NCBI GenBank assembly: GCA_934725525.1
Contig: CAKVCG010000018.1
Coordinates: forward strand, 1-18,630
Direction of reading: 5' to 3'
DNA length: 18,630 nt
Origin: an uncultured Brachyspira sp.
GTDB taxonomy: Bacteria; Spirochaetota; Brachyspiria; Brachyspirales; Brachyspiraceae
Both the position numbers and the translations under genes were made by a program. The notes beneath the pieces were generated by a model. The model was not told the DNA's origin and made no database searches. It saw nothing but the letters and a program-made list of their open reading frames with translations. Positions 1-6,751 of the stretch are shown piece after piece; position 1 is the stretch's first letter; each line of letters begins with the position of its first letter.

Positions 1-83
1 ATTAAGGAAGAAGATTTTTCTATAGCATGATTTTTGCTCTTGAAAAACTCTTTAAATTTTTCCCTTAATTCTAAATGGTTCAT
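1..83 (-). CDS. alaS: Alanyl-tRNA synthetase, N-terminal fragment
   Basis: Only the first 27 codons are inside the window; the gene runs off the left edge. The translation begins MNHLELREKFKEFFKSKNHA and continues with an I-E-K-S-S-S-L segment. This matches the usual AlaS opening, in which a helix resembling E-I-R-x-x-F-L-x-F-F-x-x-x-G-H is followed by S-S-S-L in the class II catalytic core. The enzyme would charge tRNA-Ala with alanine in the cytoplasm. The ATG is preceded by a GGAG ribosome-binding site about 6 bases upstream and by a plausible promoter at 128-156. The identification rests on this short segment only, but the motif is distinctive. Confidence 0.85.
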   Translation of the reverse strand, partial: MNHLELREKFKEFFKSKNHAIEKSSSL

Positions 84-127
84 AACAACTCCGTATTTTG
101 AAAAATTTAAATAACTTTAATCGATTA

Positions 128-156
128 ATGATATAATTAAATATCATATTTTGCAA
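128..156 (-). promoter_or_regulatory. Candidate sigma-70-type promoter for alaS
   Basis: On the minus strand, TTGCAA (156-151) and TATCAT (133-128) are separated by exactly 17 bases. This puts the expected transcription start near 121 and gives a leader of about 40 bases before the alaS ATG. The -10 box lies in the left arm of a dyad, ATGATAT-N6-ATATCAT (128-147). The surroundings are so A/T-rich that a chance match is possible, but the same TTGCAA-N17 layout occurs at the tRNA promoter in this window. Confidence 0.5.
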
Positions 157-244
157 GCTAAATTTAGAAATATATAATATTAAAAATTATTTAATTAAAC
201 TATTTTATTTTATTATAATTTTCTTAATTAATTTGCAGTAAAAT

Positions 245-280
245 AAAAGGGCTTAACTAATAAAGTTAAACCCTTTTTTT
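245..280 (-). terminator. Rho-independent terminator of the 321-1058 lipoprotein gene
   Basis: A stem of GGG-x-TTAAC (249-257) pairs with GTTAA-x-CCC (265-273) around a 7-base loop and extends by A/T pairs. Read on the plus strand, position 252/270 is a C.A mismatch. Read on the minus strand it becomes a U.G wobble, so the hairpin is better formed in minus-strand RNA. There it is followed by TTTTATTTT. It lies 40 bases past the stop of the minus-strand lipoprotein gene. Confidence 0.75.
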
Positions 281-320
281 GTATCTATGAAAGCTCAAAA
301 ATTATTTTTTATTTTATTGT

Positions 321-1058
321 TTATATGGTTGATAACGCGTATTTATCTTCGTTATATTTAACCGCATTATTTCCTTCAATCTCTTTAATTATTGAATCGG
401 CTTTTTCCTTAAGTTTACTTTTAGATGTGTATTTTTCAGTCAATTCTATCACATATAAAGTATTTTCGTCTTTAAGGTAATATAATTGATATTCGCTGTC
501 GTTATCGTCAAGCTCCATATTTTTAACAACGCAAGCGTTTCTATCTCTGTCTGCATCGTTATTTTGACTCGTTACCAACTCGATACCTTCGACTATTTCC
601 ACAGTAGAATATTCGCTTTCGTCTGGTTCGCCCGTTTCCAATTCTCTTTCTTCAACTTTGGAATCTTCATTAAAGTAAAGAAAAGTAGATTCGGTTTCAA
701 CTTTTCCGTCATCTTGTTCTTCTTCGGTTTGAAACCAAACGGTGCTATACAATCTCGTTAACACGGAATATACCCTTTCATTTTCGGCTTTACTCTCGTT
801 TGTAGCGGTATCTGCCGCAGGCGTGATAGTCGTAATCGCATTCGTATCTCCCGAAGTAGAAGTAGTAGTTTTGTCTGGCTGTGCAGCTATACTAAATAAA
901 GCCGTTTTACTCGCGTTCAAACTTAAAGAGCCTTCTTTTACGCTTTTCTTTACGCTTGGCGTATTTTTTGTAAGCGGTTTTCCCGATGGAGCCGTATTTT
1001 TATTACAGGCAAGAGCTAACATACATACTGCTATTATGATTACTATTCTTTTTATCAT
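321..1058 (-). CDS. Putative lipoprotein of unknown function (245 aa)
   Basis: I do not recognise the family. The chosen start is ATG at 1058 because AGGAGG lies 5 bases upstream. The protein then begins MIKRIVIIIAVCMLALACNK, a short basic n-region, a hydrophobic core and a lipobox A-L-A-C with the lipidated cysteine at residue 18. A Ser/Thr/Ala/Lys-rich low-complexity linker follows (about residues 20-95). A more ordered, strongly acidic C-terminal part (about 95-245) contains clusters such as EEEQDDGK and ELETGEPDESE. It is probably anchored to a membrane by lipid, with the acidic domain on the outer face of that membrane. It lies downstream of recX on the same strand, separated from it by a candidate terminator, so it may have its own promoter. 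Only the lipoprotein assignment is well supported. Confidence 0.75.
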   Translation of the reverse strand: MIKRIVIIIAVCMLALACNKNTAPSGKPLTKNTPSVKKSVKEGSLSLNASKTALFSIAAQPDKTTTSTSGDTNAITTITPAADTATNESKAENERVYSVLTRLYSTVWFQTEEEQDDGKVETESTFLYFNEDSKVEERELETGEPDESEYSTVEIVEGIELVTSQNNDADRDRNACVVKNMELDDNDSEYQLYYLKDENTLYVIELTEKYTSKSKLKEKADSIIKEIEGNNAVKYNEDKYALSTI

Positions 1059-1106
1059 AATATCCTCCTCTGATGAATTTAATATATTAATTAGACGAAT
1101 TAAACT

Positions 1107-1150
1107 AAAAAAAGTTCCCGTAATTAAAAAAATTTTTATTAATTTTACGG
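1107..1150 (-). terminator. Possible terminator after recX
   Basis: Two bases after the recX stop codon, minus-strand RNA can form CCGUAA (1150-1145) paired with UUACGG (1123-1118). Extra A/U pairing in the long loop is possible. GAAC and a run of seven U (1113-1107) follow. The stem is short and the loop A/U-rich, so efficiency is uncertain, but position and U-tract fit an intrinsic terminator between recX and the lipoprotein gene. Confidence 0.45.
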
Positions 1151-1152
1151 AC

Positions 1153-1758
1153 TTATTTTTTAATATACTTTCCAAGCAGATTTTTTATATCTTCATATCT
1201 GAAACCTTTTCGCATTAAAGTTCTAATAATATATTCTTCTTTATTTTCTTTGCCTTCGTAAACTTTATAATATTTTCTCATCGCATTTTTTAGCGCTTTG
1301 CTTTCGGTTTTATAACTTATAGAATCAGCCGCTCTTTCTATCAATGAATTCTTTATTTTTGATTTTTTTAGATAATCGATTATAAATCTTTTGCTTTTTC
1401 CTTTCAATTTTAAAGAATTTACGGCAATTTTTACAAATCTTTTATCGTCAATCAAATCGTAATCTTTGCAATATTTAATAGCGTAATTTATGAATCTTTT
1501 TTTATGTCCTTTTTGAGATAATTTTTCTTTAAGAATATTTTCGCTTACAAAACCTCTCTTTAGAATATTAACCGCCGACTTTTTTACGGAAGATTCGAAT
1601 GCTCTCGCTCTTATATGAGGAATTTCTTCGTATTCGATTTCCATTCCTTCGTATATGTCTAGTTCGTAGGTTCCGTTTTTTGGAATCGTAAAAACATCTC
1701 CACCAGAAACTTTAATATATATTTTATTGCCTTTGAGTTTCATTTTTAGAATTATCAT
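1153..1758 (-). CDS. recX: RecX-type regulator of RecA
   Basis: The 201-residue protein has the RecX layout: an N-terminal beta-rich segment of about 50 residues followed by three-helix repeats. Recognisable elements are A-V-N-I-L-K-R-G-F-V-S-E-N-I-L-K-E-K-L (about 63-81), the D-L-I-D-D-K-R-F-V motif (about 101-109) typical of RecX repeat 1-2, and a final R-K-G-F-R-Y-E-D-I-K near the C-terminus. RecX family members bind RecA filaments and limit or modulate strand exchange and recombination. recA is not in this window. Neither ATG at 1758 nor ATG at 1743 has a clear ribosome-binding site, so the exact start is uncertain by five codons. The gene is divergent from the hydrolase gene starting at 1898. 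Confidence 0.85.
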   Translation of the reverse strand: MIILKMKLKGNKIYIKVSGGDVFTIPKNGTYELDIYEGMEIEYEEIPHIRARAFESSVKKSAVNILKRGFVSENILKEKLSQKGHKKRFINYAIKYCKDYDLIDDKRFVKIAVNSLKLKGKSKRFIIDYLKKSKIKNSLIERAADSISYKTESKALKNAMRKYYKVYEGKENKEEYIIRTLMRKGFRYEDIKNLLGKYIKK

Positions 1759-1829
1759 AAAATCAATATATATTAAATTTTTGTATTTTCAAGTATTTTA
1801 ATAAATAACAAATTTATACCAATATAAAA

Positions 1830-1858
1830 TTGACAATCGTTTTATTTTGTATTATACT
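1830..1858 (+). promoter_or_regulatory. Strong sigma-70-type promoter of the hydrolase-permease pair
   Basis: A consensus TTGACA (1830-1835) is followed after exactly 17 bases by TATACT (1853-1858). The predicted start is near 1865, giving a leader of about 33 bases. The leader ends with AGGAAG, 7 bases before the ATG at 1898. No operator-like repeat is evident around it. Confidence 0.75.
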
Positions 1859-1897
1859 ATATATAAAATAAATAAAAAATTATTAGGAAGTTAAGAT

Positions 1898-2626
1898 ATG
1901 AAACCTGTAATAGGAATAAGCGGTAGTATATTAAGCCATGAGAATGAAGGCATATTTTCAGGCTATGAGAGAGCTTATGTAAACGACGATTATGTGCTAT
2001 CAGTATCAAAAGCCGGCGGTATCCCATATATTGTTCCTATCGTAGATGATTACGAAGATATAAAGGAACAAGTAGCCCATTTAGACGGCATAATATTATC
2101 GGGTGGTTATGATGTGGACCCTATTTACTGGGACGAAGAAATCCATACCAAATTAGGTAGAATATTTCCAAGAAGAGATAAACATGAATTGAAATTAGTA
2201 GAATTAGCTTTAGAAATGAATAAACCAATACTCGGTATCTGTAGAGGCACTCAAATCATAAATGTCGCCTTCGGAGGTTCTTTATATCAAGATTTATCCT
2301 TCATAGAAAATTGCTATATAAAACATTCGCAAAACGCAAAACCTTATGAGGCTACCCATGATTTTATAACCACAGAAGGAAGCATTATCAGAGAGGTAGT
2401 CGGGGATAAAGTAAGAGTTAATTCCTTTCACCACATGGCTATTAAAGATTTGGGCAAGGATTTAATAGCTACGGGATATTCTACCGATAACGTAATAGAA
2501 AGTATAGAATACATGGAAAACGGCAATTTTATCCTTGGCGTTCAATTTCACCCCGAGATGATGCATGCTCATTATTCTTTCGCTTTAGATATTTTCAAAA
2601 AATTAGTATCATTTGCTAATAAATAA
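1898..2626 (+). CDS. Class I glutamine amidotransferase-like hydrolase (peptidase C26, PuuD type)
   Basis: This 242-residue cytosolic enzyme belongs to the gamma-glutamyl-gamma-aminobutyrate hydrolase family. The family signature residues are visible: D-G-I-I-L-S-G-G-Y-D-V-D-P (about 63-75), the nucleophile elbow G-I-C-R-G-T-Q with Cys115, and Q-F-H-P-E with His218 and Glu220 completing the Cys-His-Glu triad. Length fits the family. Members hydrolyse gamma-glutamyl amide bonds, for example in putrescine breakdown, but the substrate cannot be told from sequence. The start is fixed by AGGAAG and a near-consensus promoter. The APC permease gene starts 17 bases downstream, suggesting uptake and hydrolysis of a gamma-glutamyl compound or amino-acid derivative. 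Codon use is richer in ATC and G/C-ending codons than most of the window, hinting at transfer. Confidence 0.85.
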   Translation: MKPVIGISGSILSHENEGIFSGYERAYVNDDYVLSVSKAGGIPYIVPIVDDYEDIKEQVAHLDGIILSGGYDVDPIYWDEEIHTKLGRIFPRRDKHELKLVELALEMNKPILGICRGTQIINVAFGGSLYQDLSFIENCYIKHSQNAKPYEATHDFITTEGSIIREVVGDKVRVNSFHHMAIKDLGKDLIATGYSTDNVIESIEYMENGNFILGVQFHPEMMHAHYSFALDIFKKLVSFANK

Positions 2627-2643
2627 TAAATTAAGGAGTCCTT

Positions 2644-3927
2644 ATGGCTAAGAACAAATTTGGATTATTTAGTATCATATTACTTGGTATCAATGCAATA
2701 ATAGGAACGGGTATCTTCTTATTACCTAATCGGGCGTATGCCGAAGTAGGTGTTAATAGTATCTTTGTAATAATATTTGACGCCCTTTTAGTTATCAGTA
2801 TAGCTTTATGCTTCGCTGAGATGGGCGGGATGTATAAAAATAACGGCGGACCTTATATTTATGCAAAAGAGGCTTTTGGCGGTTTTGTAGGATTTGAAGT
2901 TGGCATAATGAAATGGGCTATAGCTATTATAGCTTGGGCAGCTATGGCAATGGGATTCCCTACCGCATTAGGCGCTGTGTGGGCTCCAGCTCAGAATCCC
3001 ATCGTCCAGAAAGTTATCGCCGTGTCAATAATTATCTTGCTGGGTATTATGAACATAATGGGCGTAAAAGTATCTAAAATAATGAACAATATTGTCACCA
3101 CTGGTAAGTTATTACCTCTAATATTGTTTGTTACGGTAGGTATCTTTTTTATTAAAGGGCATAATTTTACTAATCCCGTAGCCGAATCCGGCGAGGTTGT
3201 ATTGAAAGGAACATTCGGGTCTGCAGCCTTGCTTATATTCTATGCTTTCACAGGTTTTGAATCTATCGGAGTTGCGGCTGGAGATATGGATAACGCTAAA
3301 AAGAATGTGCCTCTGGCTATATGTATAGTCTTAGTTTTAGTGGCAATAATTTATACTTTAATACAAGTAAATAGTATCGGAATATTGGGACCGGAGTTAG
3401 CGGCAACAGAGACGCCTGTGGCTACCGCATCCGAAGCTTTTTTGGGTAAATGGGGTGGGGCTTTAGTAACGGCTGGAACTTTAATCTCAATAGGCGGTAT
3501 CAATATAGCTTCTTCTTTCTTAACTCCAAGGTCTGGGGTGGCTATGTCGGATGAGAATCAGTTGCCAAGTATAATATCAAAAAGAAATTCTAAAGATGTT
3601 CCTTATGTGGCGGTTATCATATCTTGCGTATTAACGGCATTGATAACCCTAACAGGTTCTTTCACTACCTTGGCCGCTATTAGCGTAGTATCTCGTTTTG
3701 CTCAATACATACCTACTTGTTTAGCTGTTCCAGTAATGAGAAAAAAGGCGCCGGACATGGAGAGGGGATTTACAATTCCGTTCGGACCGGTTATTCCAGT
3801 AGTAGCAATAGCGGTTAGTATTTGGTTATTAACTAATTCCGATTTGAAGAGAATAATCTTTGGGCTTGGCGGATTGGTTATAGGCGCCGTAATTTATGGG
3901 ATAATGAAATTATCGAATAAGAAATAA
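2644..3927 (+). CDS. APC-family amino acid/polyamine permease
   Basis: The 427-residue protein is almost entirely hydrophobic, with about twelve predicted membrane helices. It carries the APC first-helix signature G-I-N-A-I-I-G-T-G-I-F-L-L-P (about residues 15-28), whose unwound G-x-G-I-F segment binds substrate in this superfamily. F-Y-A-F-T-G-F-E-S (about 200-208) matches the helix-6 region. The likely role is import or exchange of an amino acid or amine across the inner membrane; the substrate is unknown. AAGGAG lies 5 bases before the ATG, and the gene is co-transcribed with the upstream hydrolase. Ile codons are about half ATC in the first 60 codons, and a sample 60 bases (2881-2940) is 38 percent G+C against 25 percent at 4981-5040, so the pair may be acquired. 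Confidence 0.85.
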   Translation: MAKNKFGLFSIILLGINAIIGTGIFLLPNRAYAEVGVNSIFVIIFDALLVISIALCFAEMGGMYKNNGGPYIYAKEAFGGFVGFEVGIMKWAIAIIAWAAMAMGFPTALGAVWAPAQNPIVQKVIAVSIIILLGIMNIMGVKVSKIMNNIVTTGKLLPLILFVTVGIFFIKGHNFTNPVAESGEVVLKGTFGSAALLIFYAFTGFESIGVAAGDMDNAKKNVPLAICIVLVLVAIIYTLIQVNSIGILGPELAATETPVATASEAFLGKWGGALVTAGTLISIGGINIASSFLTPRSGVAMSDENQLPSIISKRNSKDVPYVAVIISCVLTALITLTGSFTTLAAISVVSRFAQYIPTCLAVPVMRKKAPDMERGFTIPFGPVIPVVAIAVSIWLLTNSDLKRIIFGLGGLVIGAVIYGIMKLSNKK

Positions 3928-3953
3928 TATAAAAAATCATTTAAGAGATTCTA

Positions 3954-5303
3954 ATGTCAACTTTAAAAATAAGTATATCTGGTATAAGAGGAATAATAGG
4001 AGACGGACTTGACATAAGAACGGTTGTCGATTATACGGCGGCTTTTTCATGTCTTTTTCCAAAGAAAGCTAAAGTAGTAGTTTCAAGAGACACGAGATTA
4101 ACGGGAGATACGATAGCAAATTCGGTAATATCGACTCTAATGGCTTCGGGAATAAATGTTATAGACATAGGAATAACGCCCACTCCAACGGCTTTGTATA
4201 TGGTTGAAAAATTGAAAGCGCATGGCGGAATAATGGTTTCGGCGAGTCATAATCCAATAGAATGGAACGCTTTAAAATTAATAGGAAAAGGCGGAAAATT
4301 TTTGGATGAAAAATCGGTTCAAGAATTAAATAAACTTTACGAAAAAAAATCCTCAAGATTCGTCAGAGCTTTGGAAACGGGAACTTATCAGAAAATCGAT
4401 GACGCGATAGAACAGCATATAAAAAGAATAATCAGATTTATCGATATCGACAAAATTAAAAAATGTAATTTCAAAGTGGCATGCGATTATGTCAACGGAA
4501 CGGGTTTATTTGCCACTCCGAAATTATTAAAGACTTTGGGGGTAAAAGAAATTTCAATTAATAAAGAACATACGGGAAAATTTTCGCATGTAGCAGAACC
4601 TTCCGCAAGCAGCATGAAAAGTCTTTCAGAGTTGGCAAAAAAAAATAAAGTCGATATAGGTTTTACTCAAGACCCAGACGCTGACAGACTCGCGATAGTT
4701 TTAAATGACGGAACGATTATAAGCGAAGAATATACTTTGGCTTTATGCGCGAAATATTTATGGAATGTCGGAAAAGGAAACGCGGCGGTTAATTTATCCA
4801 CTTCAAGAATGATTGAAGATTTGGCAAAAGAAAAAGGCTATTCTGTCGACAGGACAAAAATTGGCGAAATAAATGTTTCTTCTCATGTCGTTAAGAATCG
4901 TTTATATTTTGGAGGCGAAGGAAACGGAGGAATAATTGTCCCGGCGGTTAGCCCGGGAAGAGATTCTCTTTTGGGAATAGCTTTGATATTGGAACTTATG
5001 GCTAAAGAAAATAAAACTATTAAAAAAATCGTGGAAGAAATTCCAAAATACGAAATAGTAAAAGAAAAATTGGAAGTCGCTAAAATAGACGAAAATTCAT
5101 TTTTAAAAAATATAAAATCAAAATTTCCAAAATCGAAAATAACCACAATTGACGGAATAAAAGTCGATTTAGATAACGGATGGCTTCATGTAAGGAGTTC
5201 GAATACCGAGCCGATAGTCAGAATAATAGCGGAAGCGAAAACAAAAAAAGAAGCTAAAGAATTGACAAAAATGGCTATAAATATTATAAAAATTAAAAAA
5301 TAA
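3954..5303 (+). CDS. glmM: Phosphohexomutase (phosphoglucosamine mutase / phosphomannomutase type)
   Basis: This 449-residue alpha-D-phosphohexomutase has all four domain signatures. These are the phosphoserine loop S-A-S-H-N-P with Ser98, the Mg-binding D-P-D-A-D-R with Asp240, Asp242 and Asp244, the sugar-recognition loop G-G-E-G-N-G-G (320-326), and the phosphate-binding loop R-S-S-N-T-E-P (414-420). Enzymes of this family move phosphate between C6 and C1 of hexoses. In the GlmM role this supplies glucosamine-1-phosphate for UDP-GlcNAc, cell wall and glycan synthesis. The sugar loop G-E-G-N-G-G resembles archaeal-type GlmM/PMM more than the G-E-Q-S-G-H common in bacterial GlmM, so the substrate and the symbol are tentative. 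Ile codons here are almost all ATA, unlike the permease 26 bases upstream. Confidence 0.8.
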   Translation: MSTLKISISGIRGIIGDGLDIRTVVDYTAAFSCLFPKKAKVVVSRDTRLTGDTIANSVISTLMASGINVIDIGITPTPTALYMVEKLKAHGGIMVSASHNPIEWNALKLIGKGGKFLDEKSVQELNKLYEKKSSRFVRALETGTYQKIDDAIEQHIKRIIRFIDIDKIKKCNFKVACDYVNGTGLFATPKLLKTLGVKEISINKEHTGKFSHVAEPSASSMKSLSELAKKNKVDIGFTQDPDADRLAIVLNDGTIISEEYTLALCAKYLWNVGKGNAAVNLSTSRMIEDLAKEKGYSVDRTKIGEINVSSHVVKNRLYFGGEGNGGIIVPAVSPGRDSLLGIALILELMAKENKTIKKIVEEIPKYEIVKEKLEVAKIDENSFLKNIKSKFPKSKITTIDGIKVDLDNGWLHVRSSNTEPIVRIIAEAKTKKEAKELTKMAINIIKIKK

Positions 5304-5323
5304 GGGATTTTTAATATTTGAAT

Positions 5324-5352
5324 TTGCAATTTTATCTTTATTCTTATATAAT
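5324..5352 (+). promoter_or_regulatory. Promoter of tRNA-Thr
   Basis: TTGCAA (5324-5329) and a perfect TATAAT (5347-5352) are separated by 17 bases. The expected start, about 5359, is only about 7 bases before the mature tRNA 5' end. This fits a dedicated stable-RNA promoter placed just after the mutase gene. Confidence 0.7.
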
Positions 5353-5365
5353 GACATACGATATT

Positions 5366-5438
5366 GCTGGTGTAGCTCAATTGGTAGAGCAGCTGATTTG
5401 TAATCAGCCGGTTGCGGGTTCGAGTCCCATCACCAGCT
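5366..5438 (+). tRNA. tRNA-Thr (anticodon UGU)
   Basis: The 73 bases fold as a full cloverleaf. The acceptor stem GCTGGTG (5366-5372) pairs with CACCAGC (5431-5437), followed by discriminator T. The D-arm is GCTC...GAGC. The anticodon stem is GCTGA/TCAGC with loop TTTGTAA, placing TGT at 5399-5401. The T-arm contains GGTTCGAGTCC. UGU reads threonine ACA and related ACN codons. CCA is not encoded and must be added after transcription. Confidence 0.97.
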
Positions 5439-5501
5439 CATTAAATCGATTTTATAATCTTTTATTAATTATTATATAACCATTAATTGGGATTATTTAT
5501 T

Positions 5502-6542
5502 ATGAGTTCTGTAAAACTAAAAAATCTTATAAATAAAAACAAATTTTTTGTCATAGCCGAAGCGGGATGCAATCATGAAGGCGATTTTGAAACTGCTTTA
5601 AAAATGGTCGGAGAAGCTGCTAAATCTGGCGCTCATGCTATTAAATTCCAAAGTTTTACGGTGAATAATTTATTTGCGGTAAAAGAATATACAAAAAAAT
5701 TAAAATTACCCAAAAACGCTCTCGATGGAATAAATAATATAATTTTAAAAACAGAATGGTATAAACCTTTAATGGCGGAAGCGAAAAAGAATAAGATTAT
5801 TTTTATAAGCACGCCTTTTTCGATAGAATCGGTTTTGGAGATGGAAGAAAATAATATTGGAATATATAAAATTGCCTCCTGCGATATTGACAATATTCCT
5901 CTATTAAACGCGATTGCTAAAACTAAAAAACCCGTGATAATGTCAACAGGACTCGCATTGAATAAAGATATAAACGAAGCTTTGAAAATATTAAAAAATA
6001 ACGAAGTCGCATTGCTTCATTGTTCGGTTGAATATCCGACTCCTCTAAAAAACGCTCGGTTAAATAGAATATCGGTTATGAATAAATTATTTAAAAAAAA
6101 TATAATAGGCTATTCGGACCATACGATAGGAATAGAAGCTCCGATAATAGCCTTTACTTTGGGAGCGAGAATAATAGAAAAACATTTTACGATAACTCCC
6201 GAAAAAAAATCTGGCGACCATATAATAAGTTTGAATACAAAATCAATGAGCGATTTAATTGCCGCGCTTAACAATGTTTTAATTATGCTTGGCGGAGAAA
6301 AGGCTTTAAGCAGAGAGAAGACTTTAAGCCAGCAGGAAAAAAAAGAGCTCATATTTGCAAAAAGAGGAATATATTTAAATCATAGCATGCTTAAAAACGA
6401 AATCGTAAAAGAAAAAGATTTGATAGCTTTGCGTCCTTGCGTTGGAATACCAGCGAAAAATTATAATAAAATAATCGGTAAAAAATTGAGGGTAGATAAA
6501 AAATCATTTACGGCTTTAAGTTTTGAAGAATTTACAAAATAG
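5502..6542 (+). CDS. neuB: N-acetylneuraminate synthase family protein (NeuB/SpsE type)
   Basis: The 346-residue protein has an N-terminal TIM barrel (about 1-270) and a C-terminal SAF/antifreeze-like domain (about 285-346), the standard NeuB layout. Family motifs seen are A-E-A-G-C-N-H-E-G-D (19-28), K-F-Q-S-F (48-52), S-T-P-F-S (103-107), H-C-S-V-E-Y-P-T-P (173-181), G-Y-S-D-H-T (203-208), and E-K-H-F-T (226-230). His207 and His228 are at the expected metal-ligand positions. Such enzymes condense phosphoenolpyruvate with an N-acetyl sugar to make a nonulosonic acid (neuraminic, legionaminic or pseudaminic type). Sequence alone does not settle which. ATG at 5502 is chosen; an in-frame TTG at 5487 lacks a ribosome-binding site. 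No epimerase, CMP-transferase or glycosyltransferase gene is adjacent, so partners must lie elsewhere. Confidence 0.85.
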   Translation: MSSVKLKNLINKNKFFVIAEAGCNHEGDFETALKMVGEAAKSGAHAIKFQSFTVNNLFAVKEYTKKLKLPKNALDGINNIILKTEWYKPLMAEAKKNKIIFISTPFSIESVLEMEENNIGIYKIASCDIDNIPLLNAIAKTKKPVIMSTGLALNKDINEALKILKNNEVALLHCSVEYPTPLKNARLNRISVMNKLFKKNIIGYSDHTIGIEAPIIAFTLGARIIEKHFTITPEKKSGDHIISLNTKSMSDLIAALNNVLIMLGGEKALSREKTLSQQEKKELIFAKRGIYLNHSMLKNEIVKEKDLIALRPCVGIPAKNYNKIIGKKLRVDKKSFTALSFEEFTK

Positions 6543-6569
6543 TAAAAAATAATTTTTAAAAATATTTTT

Positions 6570-6748
6570 AATCGTAATTACGATGTCGAAGTCCGAAGTA
6601 ATCCAAATATAAAAATGGTGCTTTTATTAATAACAATGTGGCTGTAGCCAATTGTGTTAACAATTCATATAAAATCACCCAAGGGGTTAAAACCCCTTGT
6701 TATCTGTGTGGATTGCTTCGACATTTTCAATGTCTCGCAATGACGATT
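6570..6748. repeat. Structured repeat with terminal inverted repeats (MITE/REP-like)
   Basis: The ends at 6570-6605 and 6709-6748 are imperfect inverted copies. Both read AATCGT-x-ATT-x-CGA at the outside and GAAG-x-AATCCA at the inside. The right copy contains a small hairpin, GACATTGAAAATGTC on the minus strand. The interior holds a perfect hairpin, CAAGGGGTTAAAACCCCTTG (6680-6699), and overlapping arms ACAAT (6633-6637), ATTGT (6651-6655) and ACAATT (6660-6665) that can pair in two exclusive ways. No open reading frame of note is present. The GAAGCAATCC/CATTGCGA end motif recalls short dispersed palindromic repeats seen in many bacterial genomes, so a non-autonomous mobile or REP-type element is inferred. 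Copy number cannot be seen from one window. Confidence 0.6.
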
Positions 6749-6751
6749 AAA

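Noticed and set aside
1059..1175. A 39-residue N-terminal extension of the first lipoprotein, starting at 1175
   Set aside because: It overlaps the recX stop, has no good ribosome-binding site, and would bury the signal peptide; ATG 1058 has AGGAGG at ideal spacing.
486..1218. Two plus-strand open frames opposite the first lipoprotein and the recX end
   Set aside because: They are hydrophobic shadows of the minus-strand genes without ribosome-binding sites.
5487..5501. TTG start five codons upstream of neuB
   Set aside because: No ribosome-binding site precedes it and the added residues match nothing in the family.
6680..6699. The hairpin CAAGGGGTTAAAACCCCTTG as a neuB terminator
   Set aside because: It is not followed by a T-run in either direction; it is better explained as part of the repeat element.
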